DNA from: Amborella trichopoda
Lineage: Eukaryota > Streptophyta > Magnoliopsida > Amborellales > Amborellaceae
Assembly: GCF_000471905.2 (NCBI RefSeq)
Contig: NW_006499781.1
Location: 391,043-455,042 of the forward strand
Reading direction: 5' to 3'
DNA length: 64,000 nt
Shown: positions 45,459-58,900 of the stretch, piece after piece
Layout: every line of letters starts with the position of its first letter
How positions within the stretch are numbered: the stretch's first letter is position 1
Program-made: the position numbers and the translations under genes
Notes under the pieces: model-generated
Database searches by the model: none
What the model was told of the DNA's origin: nothing
What the model saw: the letters and a program-made list of their open reading frames with translations, nothing else

Positions 45459-48400
45459 GTGGGCCTTATAATATTCTCGGTCTTCTCTCCTTTTCTCTAT
45501 ATTTCTGTCTTTTCTCGTTTAAATACAGTGATTGGTATATGCTTCTTCCTTACATGATGTAACTTGACGAGTTTATGACCAGGAATCCAGTGCTCATATA
45601 TAGTTGGGAAGCAATGATATGGATTTGATTGTTGTCTTATTGCTTGCATGATGGATTGGATTTGGATCTCACCTACACATATAGTATACACCATGATTAT
45701 GTGGATGCTTGCTAGTTTTTGATACATGCATAGATTCCAATTTGTTTTTTATTTGTTCTGTGGGTTACAACATCGTTTTTGGGGCCTTGGCTACATAATT
45801 TCAAAATTCTCGAGAATCTTGCGAACTTGATCTGAATGTGTCTTTGAAAGATTGGTCTTTAATTCTGCATGCTTTATATGAGAGAAGTCTCGGCTCAATT
45901 GTTGTCCTAGAACTACAGGACAAATGGGCATTACCATAAAAGCTTTTGTGGGAGGTTCACCATTAGTTAGTTTTTTTTGGCACATGGTAGGCATATGTGC
46001 GTGGGCGTGAGGCATTCTGCAGTACACTCTCCTAAAGTTTTGTGTTTTTCATATTTGTCATGTAAGGGTGCGCTAACATCCTTTTGACTTCCCCCTTGAA
46101 GTTTATGTTAAATGTGTTTTCTTAGTATATTGATACCATGCTTTGTCAGTTAGTCTAGATTGAGCTGGTATAAAGTAAAACACAGCTCATATTTTTATTT
46201 GGGTCTTCTAGAGTGATTCATACATCGTAGGTTGGCACTCTGAGTGGGAGGAGTGGATTATTTGGCTCATGGTTGATTCAGTTACCCATTTTTGTTTTTT
46301 ATCTTAGTTTCGTCATAGTCTCCTACTCTCCTTATTGCTGTTGCTTGAAGTATTGGTAAATTGGTCTATTTCAAAGATGATAAATGGTTAGCCAGAATGA
46401 TGTGTTGTTGGAAAGTAAAACAACACCATCTATGTTCATTAGGTAGTTCCCTACTAATGTATATATGGGCTAAGTGATGTTTTCCACTATAACTTGTATT
46501 GTTATTTTTTGTTGATAACAAATTTTATAAAGTAAAAGAAATACAAGGAGAATACAATTGCTTTCTGAATTGTGACTTCTATAGATTTAGAGTTGGAAAT
46601 GTGTATGTATGCGGGCAGGACCATAGTTGTTGGAGACGGGAGCGGGATCGGTTCGGGAATCACCAAACCGTTCTATTGCGGAAGTTCTCTGGGTTAAGGA
46701 TCGGCGTCCGTACAATGAACAAGAGAGGAACGAGATCCTTACATTTATGGGAGCGAGATCCCATATCAATAGCTTCGAGGTTTTGATTGGCAAGAAACTA
46801 AGCTTCACAACATATTAACCGAGGTTGTCAAGTAGAGCTAGTACGGGTTCCCTTGGTTAAGGGATCGATGTTCCGTTTGTCATATAACAAGGTTCCTCTT
46901 GTTCTAATATTGAGATTCTTCAAGTATAGGAATCAAGTTCCTCAGTTGATTGGTCCCAAGGTCCGCAATTTCCATTTACGAGGGACCCCTCTATCGGGCA
47001 CTTTTCTATATAGTTTGTAGTCCACACTCCAAAGTCCAATATGTATGACATCCTCTAGTTAAATAAATCCATAGTACCCTATTTCTATACATCACATGCT
47101 TACATGGTGCTTGATAAATGTTAAATACTTTTAGGCACTTTACTATATAGTCCATGTTCCATAGTCCAAAATCTAATATGTATGACATCCTATGTTTAAA
47201 TAAGCGCATTGAATCATATTTTTACTATGTAGTCTGTAATCCACCCTCCAAAGTCCAATATGTATGCTATCCTCTAGTTAAATAAATCTATTGTGCCCCA
47301 TTTCTATACATCACATGCCTACATGCTAATTGATAAATGCTAAATACTACTAAACACTTTATTGTATATGTCCATAGTCCATGCTCCAAAATGCGATATG
47401 TACATACGAGTGTATGACAACCTCTAATTAAATAAATCCATAGTGCCCTATTTCTAGGCATGCACGCTACTTGATGCATACATGATACTTGATGAAATAT
47501 TAAATACTTTTAGGCACATTAGCATATAGTCCGTGGTCTATAGTCCAAAATGCAATATGTATGACATCCTATGTTTAAATAAGTGCATCGATCCATATTT
47601 TTATGCAACACATGCCTATATGCTTGATGAATCTAAAGAGTATGGATTATTTTGCTACTTAGTCCATGGTCCTTAGTCCAAAATCTAATGTGTATGACAT
47701 ACCCTATTAAATTAAATGCGTATTACCGAATTTGATATATCATGTGCCTATATACTACTTGATAAATGCTAAAAGTATAGATCACTCTATTACATAGTTC
47801 ATAGTATACTTATGTACTCAAGTCTTCTTATATATACTCCAAATCCCTCGGACCACCAAGATATTCCTTACATATAAATCCCAAAAAATAATCTACAAGT
47901 ACACAAATTGGATTTTTTTCTATTATTTTAATCTACTACATACTTAGATCACCAACATGTACCCCCTCCCCCGCCCCCCCACCCCCCCACCAGCTTCCCT
48001 CTTCCTCGCCCAACTTCCCTCCCACCCTTGGACTCAAAACCAGCTCACAAAGTGCCTTCACCATTAGCTTGCGGTGGTCATTTTGGCGAATTTGGTTGCT
48101 CCTCCCAACTCTCCCATGCTACAAACTCCACTCTCCCATGCTACAGGTATGTGCGCTTGTGCTCTTTCCTTGTGTATTTATGTGACTCTTGTGTGTGCAT
48201 AAGCAGAGAGAGAGTTGAGTGTGTGTGTGTGCACAAGAGAGTTGAGTGTGCGCTTGTGCTCTTTCCCTATGTATTTCTGTGACTCTTGTGTGTGCATGTG
48301 TGAAAGAGAGTTGAGTGTGTGTTTGCATAAGAGAGAGAGGGAGAGAGTTGAGTGTGCGCTTGTGCTCTTTCCCTGTGTATTTATGTGACTCTTGTGTGTG

Positions 48401-49945
48401 CATAAGAGAGGTAGAGAGTTGAGTGTGTGTATGTGCAGTAGAGAGAGAGAGAGAGAGGTGTGTGTATGTGGAGTAGAGAGAGAGCCATAAACATGGAACC
48501 CAAGATTTTAATGTACCAAAACCTTACTATGGTTGATGGGAGCGGGGATCTATTTTCAAGTGGAAATGGATTCATTTGTTTTTGAAAGTAGATTCCATAT
48601 ATATGGAACCCAAGATTATAACATACCAAAACCTTGAACCATTGTTGATGGGAGTGGGGATCTATTTCAAAATGGTATTGGAATCCACTAATGGTTGGAA
48701 TGTGATCCCCTTTATTTGGGAGCGAGATCCCAAAATTGAAGAACTAGGGTCCTTGCGAGATCCTTAAGAGGAACTGTGGGATCGAGGTTCCGGAGCATAA
48801 ATGCCACCCTACCCCCAAGGTTCCCTTAAATCTGGGTACGACATTTATGTAGGACATTTATGAGATCTAGGAAAGTGTAGTAGCTGCGGGATTATGGAAA
48901 GGTCTGAAGTGGGTAAGGCTTTGAGTGAGAAACTTCACAATCAATTCAAGCTATTTTTGGTACCCAAAAATTTTAAAAATATTCCTAAGTAGGTAATAAC
49001 TTTTCTAGGATTTTTAAAAGCTGGCATCCTATTGTTTTTTTGGAAAGATGTTTTGGGTGGGTTCTTGATTACCATCCAAAATGGGGGGCAAATTTCTTAA
49101 GTTGGAGATTGAGAAACTTGTTGAGAGAAATTTTCCTAGTCCTTTTTACGAATCCTTTGGTTTATTAGAAGATCTCTAATGTGATAAGTATATTTACAAA
49201 ATACGATATAGTAGAGCCTAAAATGACATTATGGAAATATTTTCATACTCCTGGTTATCTTTTTATTGGTACCCAAAGTAGGACTAAAAATGACTGACCA
49301 TGGACTGTTTTAAGCTTCTAAAAGTTCAAATAAATGAGTAAACTGCAAAAGTATATGGTTTCTAAAGTGCGGCAATTTTATAAAATATTATTGTTTTTGA
49401 TACTTGGGTAATTTTTTTATGTTGAAACCTGATATTAACCTTGAATTCTGTATTCTGTTGGAGATTAGATTGTGATGTAAATATGTATATCTATATCTGT
49501 TATATATGTATGTATATATGTCTCAGACTACTTGTTAAAAAAATAAAAATAAAAATAAATTTTCCATTGGAGGTCCCCTCTGAGAGCTCTAAGTAAGAAG
49601 AATCATGGGTTTTTGGAAAAATGCAAGATTACGATTCCGCCTGTTTACCTCCTGCATGGCTACTCTTCTTGGACTATCTAATGTAAAAAATGGATGGATG
49701 GCTAGTGTTTCCTTTCAGAGTTCGTCACATACAGCTCTGCAGGCCGTCTGATGTCAACAGTAGATGCCTGCAAGTATTAGCTTCTCCTCTCCATGCCCGT
49801 CTCAAGTTTTGAAGGACTTTGTGGAGATGGATGATTCCTCCCAACAATCTATTGCTTACATTGGATTGTTGAGGGTCCTGTTTATATCCATGCAGGATAT
49901 AAACAGGTGTATGCTATATATTTTCCCATGGAAAAGTGCCTTGTG

Positions 49946-49997
<52 letters not shown>

Positions 49998-52900
49998 NNN
50001 NNNNNNNNNNNNNNNNNNNNNNNNNNNNNNNNNNNNNNNNNNNNNNNNNNNNNNNNNNNNNNNNNNNNNNNNNNNNNNNNNNNNNNNNNNNNNNNNNNNN
50101 NNNNNNNNNNNNNNNNNNNNNNNNNNNNNNNNNNNNNNNNNNNNNNNNNNNNNNNNNNNNNNNNNNNNNNNNNNNNNNNNNNNNNNNNNNNNNNNNNNNN
50201 NNNNNNNNNNNNNNNNNNNNNNNNNNNNNNNNNNNNNNNNNNNNNNNNNNNNNNNNNNNNNNNNNNNNNNNNNNNNNNNNNNNNNNNNNNNNNNNNNNNN
50301 NNNNNNNNNNNNNNNNNNNNNNNNNNNNNNNNNNNNNNNNNNNNNNNNNNNNNNNNNNNNNNNNNNNNNNNNNNNNNNNNNNNNNNNNNNNNNNNNNNNN
50401 NNNNNNNNNNNAGAGAGAGAGAGGTGCTTGCTGAAAAGAGTTATGCTGGAGAGTTCTACTTTGAGGTTTTTATTGGGGCTTGTTGCGTGATTTTTTATTA
50501 GAGGCTGATGAATAGGCCGTCCTAGTCCCTCCATAATGTATTGTCGCATTTCATCTATGTTAGAAGAGGTTAACCTTAGCATATATGGTGTATCTTGTAC
50601 TTTTGGTTTGAAATTTGAAAAGTATAACAACATTTCCTCCCTCTGTGTAGAAATAGGAATCTTTGTGCACTTAATGTATTCAGCTCCATGCCACGCTGAT
50701 TTTAAACTTGTGTAGCATTGCAATACTAAGTTGGTTTGAATCCAAACTTAAATGAGTGGATAAATGTGCTGTTTTGTTTGAATACCGAACTCTACAATCT
50801 TTGGATTTGCAACACTACAGTTGTATACACATGAGGAATCCTTTTGTAATGTCGTAAGGGTATGAAAAACCTTCCTAGCAAAGATATAACTTTCAAGAGA
50901 GTCCTAAGAGATAAATTCCAAGAGAATTTGGGAGGAGAAAGTAGAAGGTTTTTTTTTGGTTAGCACAATGACATTAGGACACATAAAGCATAAAAAGAGT
51001 GCCCCATTGCTTTTCTTCCTTGGAGGATCTATCATATACCTTTGCATTTGCTTTCACGTTAACTTTTTTATTCCACTTATTAATTTTGTTTTGAAATGGT
51101 TCCAGTCATTTTTTTTATGCACTCTGAAATTTTGCCAATCTAGGATTGTCATTGATGTTGATGTTTGCTTGTCATATTTTAACTATAAATTCTTGGATTT
51201 CTATATGACATTTCATTTGAACAAACTTGATATTGATTTTTGCAAATGTTTGTAATGTTATCATTTTGGTTAAAACTTCATGCTATTGCTGCAGCAAAAT
51301 TTGAGTCTTCGTTTTTTGTTTTTTTGGTATTGCTTTTAACTATTTTATTCATGTTAGTTATCTGCTTGTGTTACAATTATCTGCTTGTGTTATGTATGGA
51401 TGTCATTTCATTGGTGCAGAATAGTTTTGGTGTCTATTTTTCTTTCAAATTGTGTTCTTTCAGTTGTAGAATACAGATATGTGAGGATTGATGTCCTTAC
51501 ACTTGAATCTGCATGTCTTTTTGACAGATACACCAAACATAGAGAATCCTCCTGAACTGAAATCTGTCTATAGCAACAAGAGACAGACTGACATTGAACA
51601 ATCCACACCTGCTAATGTCCTTAACAAATCTGTTTTGGATAACAACACAAAAAAATTCCTAAATGGAGGGAGAAACAGTTCGCTTACAAGGTTGCCAGAC
51701 TCTGTGGGCAAACAGTTGCGGCGCAAAGGCGGGAAAGTGCCAAGATGCGATAGCCCTGTTTTGAAGAAATCTAGAACCGATCGTGGGGTAGAATCTGTTG
51801 GCCTTGTCAAAGTTGATGATGTTGTTCAAATGTCTGTTGAAAATGGACTTACATGTGCTTCTGCTGGTAAGTTGAACTCCTACTCATAATTCACATATTG
51901 ACATTTTGGTTGTTTTTTTCTTTTTTTTTGATAGTTAACGGTAAATATTATAATAGTAAGATTTTTTACAAAAGTAAGGGTCGTGGTAACCCACAAACCG
52001 TCTCTCAACCAAAAAATTAGTCACTAGGGAGTGACCTGTTCTAAAAGATTGGCTCTAACACCACTAGTGAGGAAAAAGATAGGGGCTTATATAATCTACC
52101 CGTTACAAGGTAGAAGTCTACAATCTAGAAAGAGGCGGCCTCCCTGCCGTGTTAGTGATATAAAACTCCATGTTGTGCAGAAGGCTGGTTCCTAGCGGCT
52201 TCCTTGGCGAGACAATCTGTGAAGTTGTTGGACGTCCTCCAAATATGCGTCCATAAGACGTTTATACCCCTGCAAGTGTGCTCAATTTCGTCAAAAATGT
52301 GTGCTAGGTACCACGGAGGAGGGGCCTCTCTCGCGGCCCAGAGAATTATATTTTTGGCATCTCCCTCTATGTGCAGGTGTAGGTCGGGTTAAATTTCTTG
52401 GTTCCCATCAATAGGGCCGTGGCCTTTGCGAACTGTGAGTCTTCGTGGCCAAGGTGTTCTGAGAAGGATGAGATGACTTCACCGTTATGGTCACGTAAGA
52501 CTCCTCCCACGCCTGCTAAGCCTGGATTTCCCAAGGAGCATCCATCAAAATTGAACTTAATATCACCCACCAGTGGTGGGGTCCAATACGATACTCTTGG
52601 GTTGCGGTGTGGGGTTAGTTGAATAAGGTTCACCCAGTTGCGAAGAAAACAAGCCGCTGAAATCCCAGTAAACAAGTTGTGGTTGGAAGCTCAAAAGATT
52701 ACCATCGAAGTAACCTTGTGGAACAAAGCTGGGAGTTCACTTTTGATACCACGAAAATTCTCGAATTTCTTTCTAGCCAGATGGTCCACACCATAGTAGC
52801 TAGAGTAGCTTTCCAGAGAATCCTACCCCACTTCGGCAAGTTAGATTCGAAGGAACAGGAAGTCAGCGTCGAAATTGAAGGGGGGGTGACCTAGGATATT

Positions 52901-55900
52901 CCAAAAAGTTGGATAATTTTACTCCAAAGTTGAAGGGCAGTTTGACAGTGAATGAACAAGTGGGGGTTTGTTTCTTCCTTGTCTAGGCACATGACGCACC
53001 TATTAGGAGTTTGGACACCTCTTCTCTGGAGTAAGTCTATAGTGAGTGCGCGTTCGGAACAAGCAATCCAGTGGAAGGCTTGTACTTTTTTGGGGGCTAT
53101 GGATGACCACACTTTGGAGAGCACTGGGTTCAGGTTTAGGGGGAAAGAAGGCTGCAGGAGTTTCTTGTAGAAAGAGGCCACTGTGAAGGAACCGGTGGGC
53201 GAGGAGTCCAGACCAAGGTATCTGACCTGGGGTCAGGAAGGTGGAGTGGAGGGAGTCCGAGAGGGACATAAACTCCAAGGTTTCTTCATCTGTGAGAGGT
53301 CTTCTAAAGGATGGGTTCCAAACTTTGCGATTGCCTGAAGGTACAATTTCCTCCGAGGCTAGGGAGGTTTTGTCAATTGCCACAACGAATAGGGAGGGGA
53401 ATCGTTCTCTTAGCGGGGTGTGGCCTAACCATATGTCTGACCAAAATTGTACTCTATCTAGTATGGAACCTGATGAATTGTTTAAACGGTCGGAGGGAGG
53501 AGAGTAGCGATTTCCATACACCCGAGCCTCTTGTTGGAAAACCCTCAGGCAGCGAAAGGTCTGGTGGGATACTATACTTGCTTCGTATGACCTGGGCCCA
53601 CAGCTGGTAGTTCTGAGTAGCTAGTCTCTACCACCATTTACCTAAGAGTGTCAGGTTGTGTGTTCTGAGCACTTTGATCCCTAGACCGCCCTGATATTTC
53701 GGGAGACGGACTTTATCCCACATAATCAGGTGGATCTTATTTGACGCCACTTCATCTGACCAAGGAAGTTTATTGTTAGTTGGTCTAGGCATTTAGCAAC
53801 CGAGGCTGGCATATGGAATAGCGACATGAGGTTTATGGGGGAGTTGGCTAGGGTTGCTTTGATAAGCGTTGTTCTCCCTGCAAAGGATAGGTATCTGCCT
53901 TTCCATCCTGCCAATCTCCGGTCTACTATGTCAATTACATGGGACCAGTGGGCTTTCTTTGGCTTCCCCAGTCCAATGGCATTCCCAGGTACGATGTGGG
54001 CAGTTCCTCCACCGTACATTCCTAAGAAGGAATGAGGTTTCTGGTTTGGTTGTTGGATAGGCCTACCCCTATCATTTTGGACCCCTATCATTTTGGATTT
54101 GACCATGTTAGCTTTGAACCCTGTCGCATGCTCAAAACAAATCAGAAACAGTCTGAGGTTTTTGATTTCCTCGGGGTTTACTTCCATGAAGACTAACGTA
54201 TCGTCTGCATATTGTAGATGAGATAAACTTGGGCCATTCATCTGCTTTTGAAGCCAGAGACGAATCCCTCTTGATACATGTGGGCTATCGACTGGCTGAA
54301 TACTTCCGCCACAGCGGTAAAGAGGAAGGGTGAGAGAGGGGGTCCCCTTGGCCTCTAGAGGAGGGGAAGTACCCTTTTGGTGTCCTGTTGATGAGGATGG
54401 AAAAGAAAGGATTGGAGTAGCATCCTCTCATCCAGTTCCTCCACCGCTCCCCAAAACCCATCCTCGTCAAAGCTAGGTCAAGGATGGGCCATTCCACATG
54501 ATCGTAAGCCTTCTCCCAGTCTATCTTAAAAATTAAGGCCGGTTTTTTCTAACGGTGGCGAGAATGTATGCAATCCTGGGCCACCAGCACCTCATCTAGT
54601 ATCTGCCGGTCCTTGATGAAGGTTGACTGTGAAGGGGAGATGACAAGTGGGAGAACCTGTTTGAGCCTGGGGGCCAACACTTTAGATAGGATTTTGTATG
54701 TGGAGTTAACTAGGCTGATACGACGAAAGTCCTTTAATTCCTCAGCCCCTTCTATCTTCGGAACTAGCACAATGAAGGTGGCATTGATGGCTTTGTGCAG
54801 TTTTCCACGATGGAAGAATTCCTCGAAGAAAAGAAGGAAGTCGTTCCTAAAGGTACCCCAAAAAGTTTAAAGGGGGCGATTGTGAATTTGTTCGAGCCGG
54901 GGGCCTTGTCTTTACTCAGGTCCTCAATCGCTTTAAGGATTTCAGCCTTGGTGAAAGGGCGTTCCAACTAATCCACCCAGTTAGATGGGAGAGATCGGAA
55001 TGGAAGATTTCCCATTCTCGGTCTAGAATACGACGTGGTCGAATAGAGACTCTTGAAGTAATTGAGGATGGTAAGTTCAATATCCGGGGCAGAGTCCATC
55101 CGGTTGCCATCCTTAATAATGGAGATGGAGTTATCTCGTCTGCAACAGTTTGCTATCCTGTGAAAAAGGCATGTATTCTGGTCTCCTGATTTCAGCCAAG
55201 TAATTCGGGATCTCTGGTACCAGTACAATTCTTCTTTTTTGAGGGTAGCGAGATAGTCCAACTTCATGTTTGATCTAAGGCTAGCCTCAAAGGTTGATAG
55301 AGGCCTCGATTCCTCCATCACATCTAAGGTCTGGATGGCCTTCAATAGGCTGTTCTTAGTCAGTGAGAAATCTCCTATAAGGGAGGAACTCCAAGTTTTA
55401 AGGGAGGCTTTGAGAAGTTGGAGCTTTTTTTGCAGTCTAAAGCCGGCTCTGCCTGCGACTTGGGTTGAGAAAGAGTTCCACCATACCGGAATTAGTGAGG
55501 CGAGAGCTTCTTCTTGGAGCCAGGCCAGTTTAAACCTAAAAGGTTTAGGACCTCTAGAGACAACTGAGGTGTTCAGGAGGATAGGGCAATGGTCAGAAGT
55601 AGGTTTAGGCAGGGCTACAACATGAGACCTAGATAATGACTCATCCCAGGCAGGGGACATGAGAAACCTATCTAGTTTGGATAGTTTAGGTTGGGAGCCA
55701 TGGTCCGCCTAGGTAAACCTGTTCCCTTGAAGCGGGATGTCTATTAGCACATTACGAGAGATGAAATCCGAGAAGTCCAACATTCGTTGGGAGATGTTGG
55801 ACTTCCTCTCGTATGACCATCTGGTGGTGTTGAAGTCCCCGCCCATGGACCACGAGGGGCAAGGGAGGGATGCTACGAGGTTCAGTTAAGCCCAAATAAG

Positions 55901-58900
55901 AGTTTTAAGCTGGACTAAGTTTGGACCGTAGATTGCGAAAAATTTCCATAGGACCCCGTTTGATCGTCTAGAGAGTAGCGCCGTAACTGAGTAAACCCCG
56001 AAATGGGTGGAAATTGGATGGTGCTCCGTAGGATTCCAGATCACCAGGATACCGCCTGAAGACCTTGTCGCGGGCAGGGAGAGCCACTGACAGGGTTTCC
56101 TACCCCAGACTTGACGGATCAGCTGAAGTGTGGTATCTTGTATTTTGTTCTCAGTTAGGGTTGGGACAGAGGGGCAGTGTTCAATGCATGCATCTCTCAT
56201 TGCCTTTTATTTGTGCGGCTGTCTCAGGCCGCGGCTGTTCCAAGAAAGGATTTTCATAACCGCTTCGAGGGGGAGGATGAGGGAGCCAATTTGGGGACCT
56301 CCTGGTACCTGAGTCCCGTGAAGGGGTGGCTGAGAGAGAGGACGAGGGAGAAGCAAAAAGTTGTTTTTTGTCGTAGTTTACCGATGAGCAGCGATTAAGA
56401 ATTTCTCTGTGGTCTTTAAAACACACCTTCATGAGACGGTTAGCGTCTGCCGATAAAAAGTGCTAGAGGGGTCCTTCTGGTCCGTCGATGGGAAAACCTC
56501 TTAACCCTGAAGATCTCTATCATCTTGTCTAATTGATTTTCCTCCTACTTGTTGGTAGAGCCAACCTCTCTGTCATGAGTGTCATTATCTCCCCTAGGTA
56601 CTAGAGAAGAAGGGTCCGGGTTGCAGTTCCTTACGAGGGGAAGAATCAAGGATGATGGCAGAGGTAGAAGGGACAGAGATGCTGGGGGGAAGTGTCTCAG
56701 GGTCCAGTGGAGGAGGGTCAGGGATCGAGAGAAGGGGATCATAATCAACGGGGAAGGGACCAGAAAGGGGGGGAGGCATGGGAGAAGATCGAGGGGTGGT
56801 AGTCCCTTCCCAGGAGGAGAGGCTCGGGGTGTCGGAGAGAGGGTACGACCAACTTTCCTTGGGAGGAGGAGGAGGTAGACAGGGGGCTTAGGGGGCAGAG
56901 GTAGGGGAGGGCTGAGGGGTACCCACATAGAAGGGAAATGGCTATAAACCTGGGCCCTCCTTGGGAAGAAGGTCGGGTTAAAGGAGAGATTAAAGCAGGG
57001 TTGGGGAAAGTCGTTAGTCGGGATGGTCGAAAGAGGTAACAAAGGGTGCCCTTGGAGACGGAGAAGAGGAAGATTGGGGGTCGATACTTGACATATGGGC
57101 TTGAGGTGGGGGGTGAAGGGGAAGAACGGGGAAAGGAGAGAGGATAGGAGGTCTAGGTCCAAAGTTGTGGGGTCCGAAACGTGCACCGCCACCACCCCAA
57201 AAGGGGTACTGTGACCAATCCATCACAAATAGGAGAGGGGGGGGGGGGGGGGGGTGGGGTGGAAGAGGGAGCAACTCTTGAGGGGGGACCGGGGAAGGGT
57301 AGGGTAAGCGAGGGGACAGGAACACGAACTGGAGGACGTTCGGTGGAAGTGGAAGTAGCGGGGGGCGGGGGGAGGAGGGAGAACGGGGAACAGTCAGTGG
57401 AGGAGGTGGGAGGGGGGTGGGAGAGGCTAAACAGGGTTCGGACTGGGTGGGGGAGACGAAGGGGGAAGGGCGGGGGGGGGGGAAAGGAAGGAGGCAGGAG
57501 GGTTGGGGGGTTGAAATCCACCTCGGTAATGGTCCCGAGGCGTGAAGGGACCGACGGCTGATCCATGGCCACCAAGGCAACAAGGGACGACGAGGGGGGT
57601 GTTTGCGACACGTCAAGCAGGAGAGATGATGTGACTTGAGCATCCGTAGAAGTGACGCTTCTGAGGACAGGCTGGTTGATGGGGCTCAAGGCTGGAATAG
57701 GAGGAGGCGGAGGCGGCGAGGTGACAAGTGCAGAACCCGAGGGAAGGACAACACAAGCAAGAGGTCCTCTGGGCTAGCCACATGGTGGGTGGCACTCTAG
57801 GGTCTTGTTAGCGAGGGACCTCTGGGAGGACGTGTGGAGTGGCACAGAGTGACACACCGAAGAACACCTCGGCGCCAACCCCGGGGAGGCCAGAAGGCCC
57901 GAGGAGCCAGGCGAATGAAGAAGGGCCGGGCTCTCAACTTGAGAGCAACCACAAATGCCATGCTGAGGCCCAACTCGGTTCCCATCCCTAGGTAGAGGAC
58001 GCCTGACGTCGACAGAGCAATAGTCCACGTGGCGTGGTGAGAATGCAGGGTGAGGCGGTGAAGATGGCGGATAGGACGTGAGGTGCCCTGAAGACGAAGT
58101 TCAAGAGTTGCGCCGGGGTCGCCAGGGAACTGACCTCGATTTAAGGCTGTTGTTGGGGTGGCTCGATCTAAGGGTGATGTCATCAGCGGAAGCCGATCGT
58201 TGACAGCTGCCGGAGGGGCGTCGCTTCCCGGTCACTAGGTTCCATTTCGATGGTTTGGGTCTCTGAGGTTTTCGATCATGTCGATGGTTGAAGAAGGAAT
58301 TAGAGGTCCTAGACACCAGGGACCAGAAAATAGAGAGGGGGAAGAAAGAGTCTCCCACCCTAATCCAAATTAGGGAGGGGATAAGCTGAGAGTCGAGAAC
58401 CTCTAACAGGAGGCGCATGGATTCGAGCGGTAGAAACTCGAAAGACTTCCAATGGATGGCGATCAGAGAGCCGTAGGCTTCGGCTAATTTTTTGAAAATC
58501 ACCGGCGACCACGTGCGAAGAGGGATATCAGCCACCGTAATCCAGATTCTTTACTTTCTGAAGGACCCTTCGAGAGGCGACCAAGGGCAAAGTTTAAGAA
58601 CCGCCCCTTTGAAAGAAGGGAGAAAGCTAACTTGAGAGATTCTCCGGGCACACTCGGGCGAGGGGAAGATGAAGAGGATCTGTCCGGCATGTCACCTGAG
58701 GCTTGCCCTAGAGATGCTGCGCCCATTTCTCGATGTCCCTGATGTCGCCCCTTTGAGGAGAGAAGGATCTCACGAGAGAAGCTTGCAGTTTGACAGTCAG
58801 GGGGTGGACCACCTCATCCTGTGTGGAAAGATTGAGAGGCAGAAAAGTGGAGCTTCTTTCCTAGGGGCTAGACTTAGAACCAAGACAAGCGAGGCCCTTA

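Noticed and set aside
46997-48480. Regular repeats as a CRISPR array
   Set aside because: The units are contiguous diverged tandem copies without unique spacers, in plant nuclear DNA.
49907-50723. Very long open readings (175-269 codons) on both strands
   Set aside because: They consist of translated N and (GA)n repeats across the assembly gap.
56545-57689. Proline-rich proteins of 178-216 codons and glycine-rich readings on the other strand
   Set aside because: They lie in the C-rich ORF1 section of the dead LINE. Low complexity keeps several frames open; they are not separate genes.
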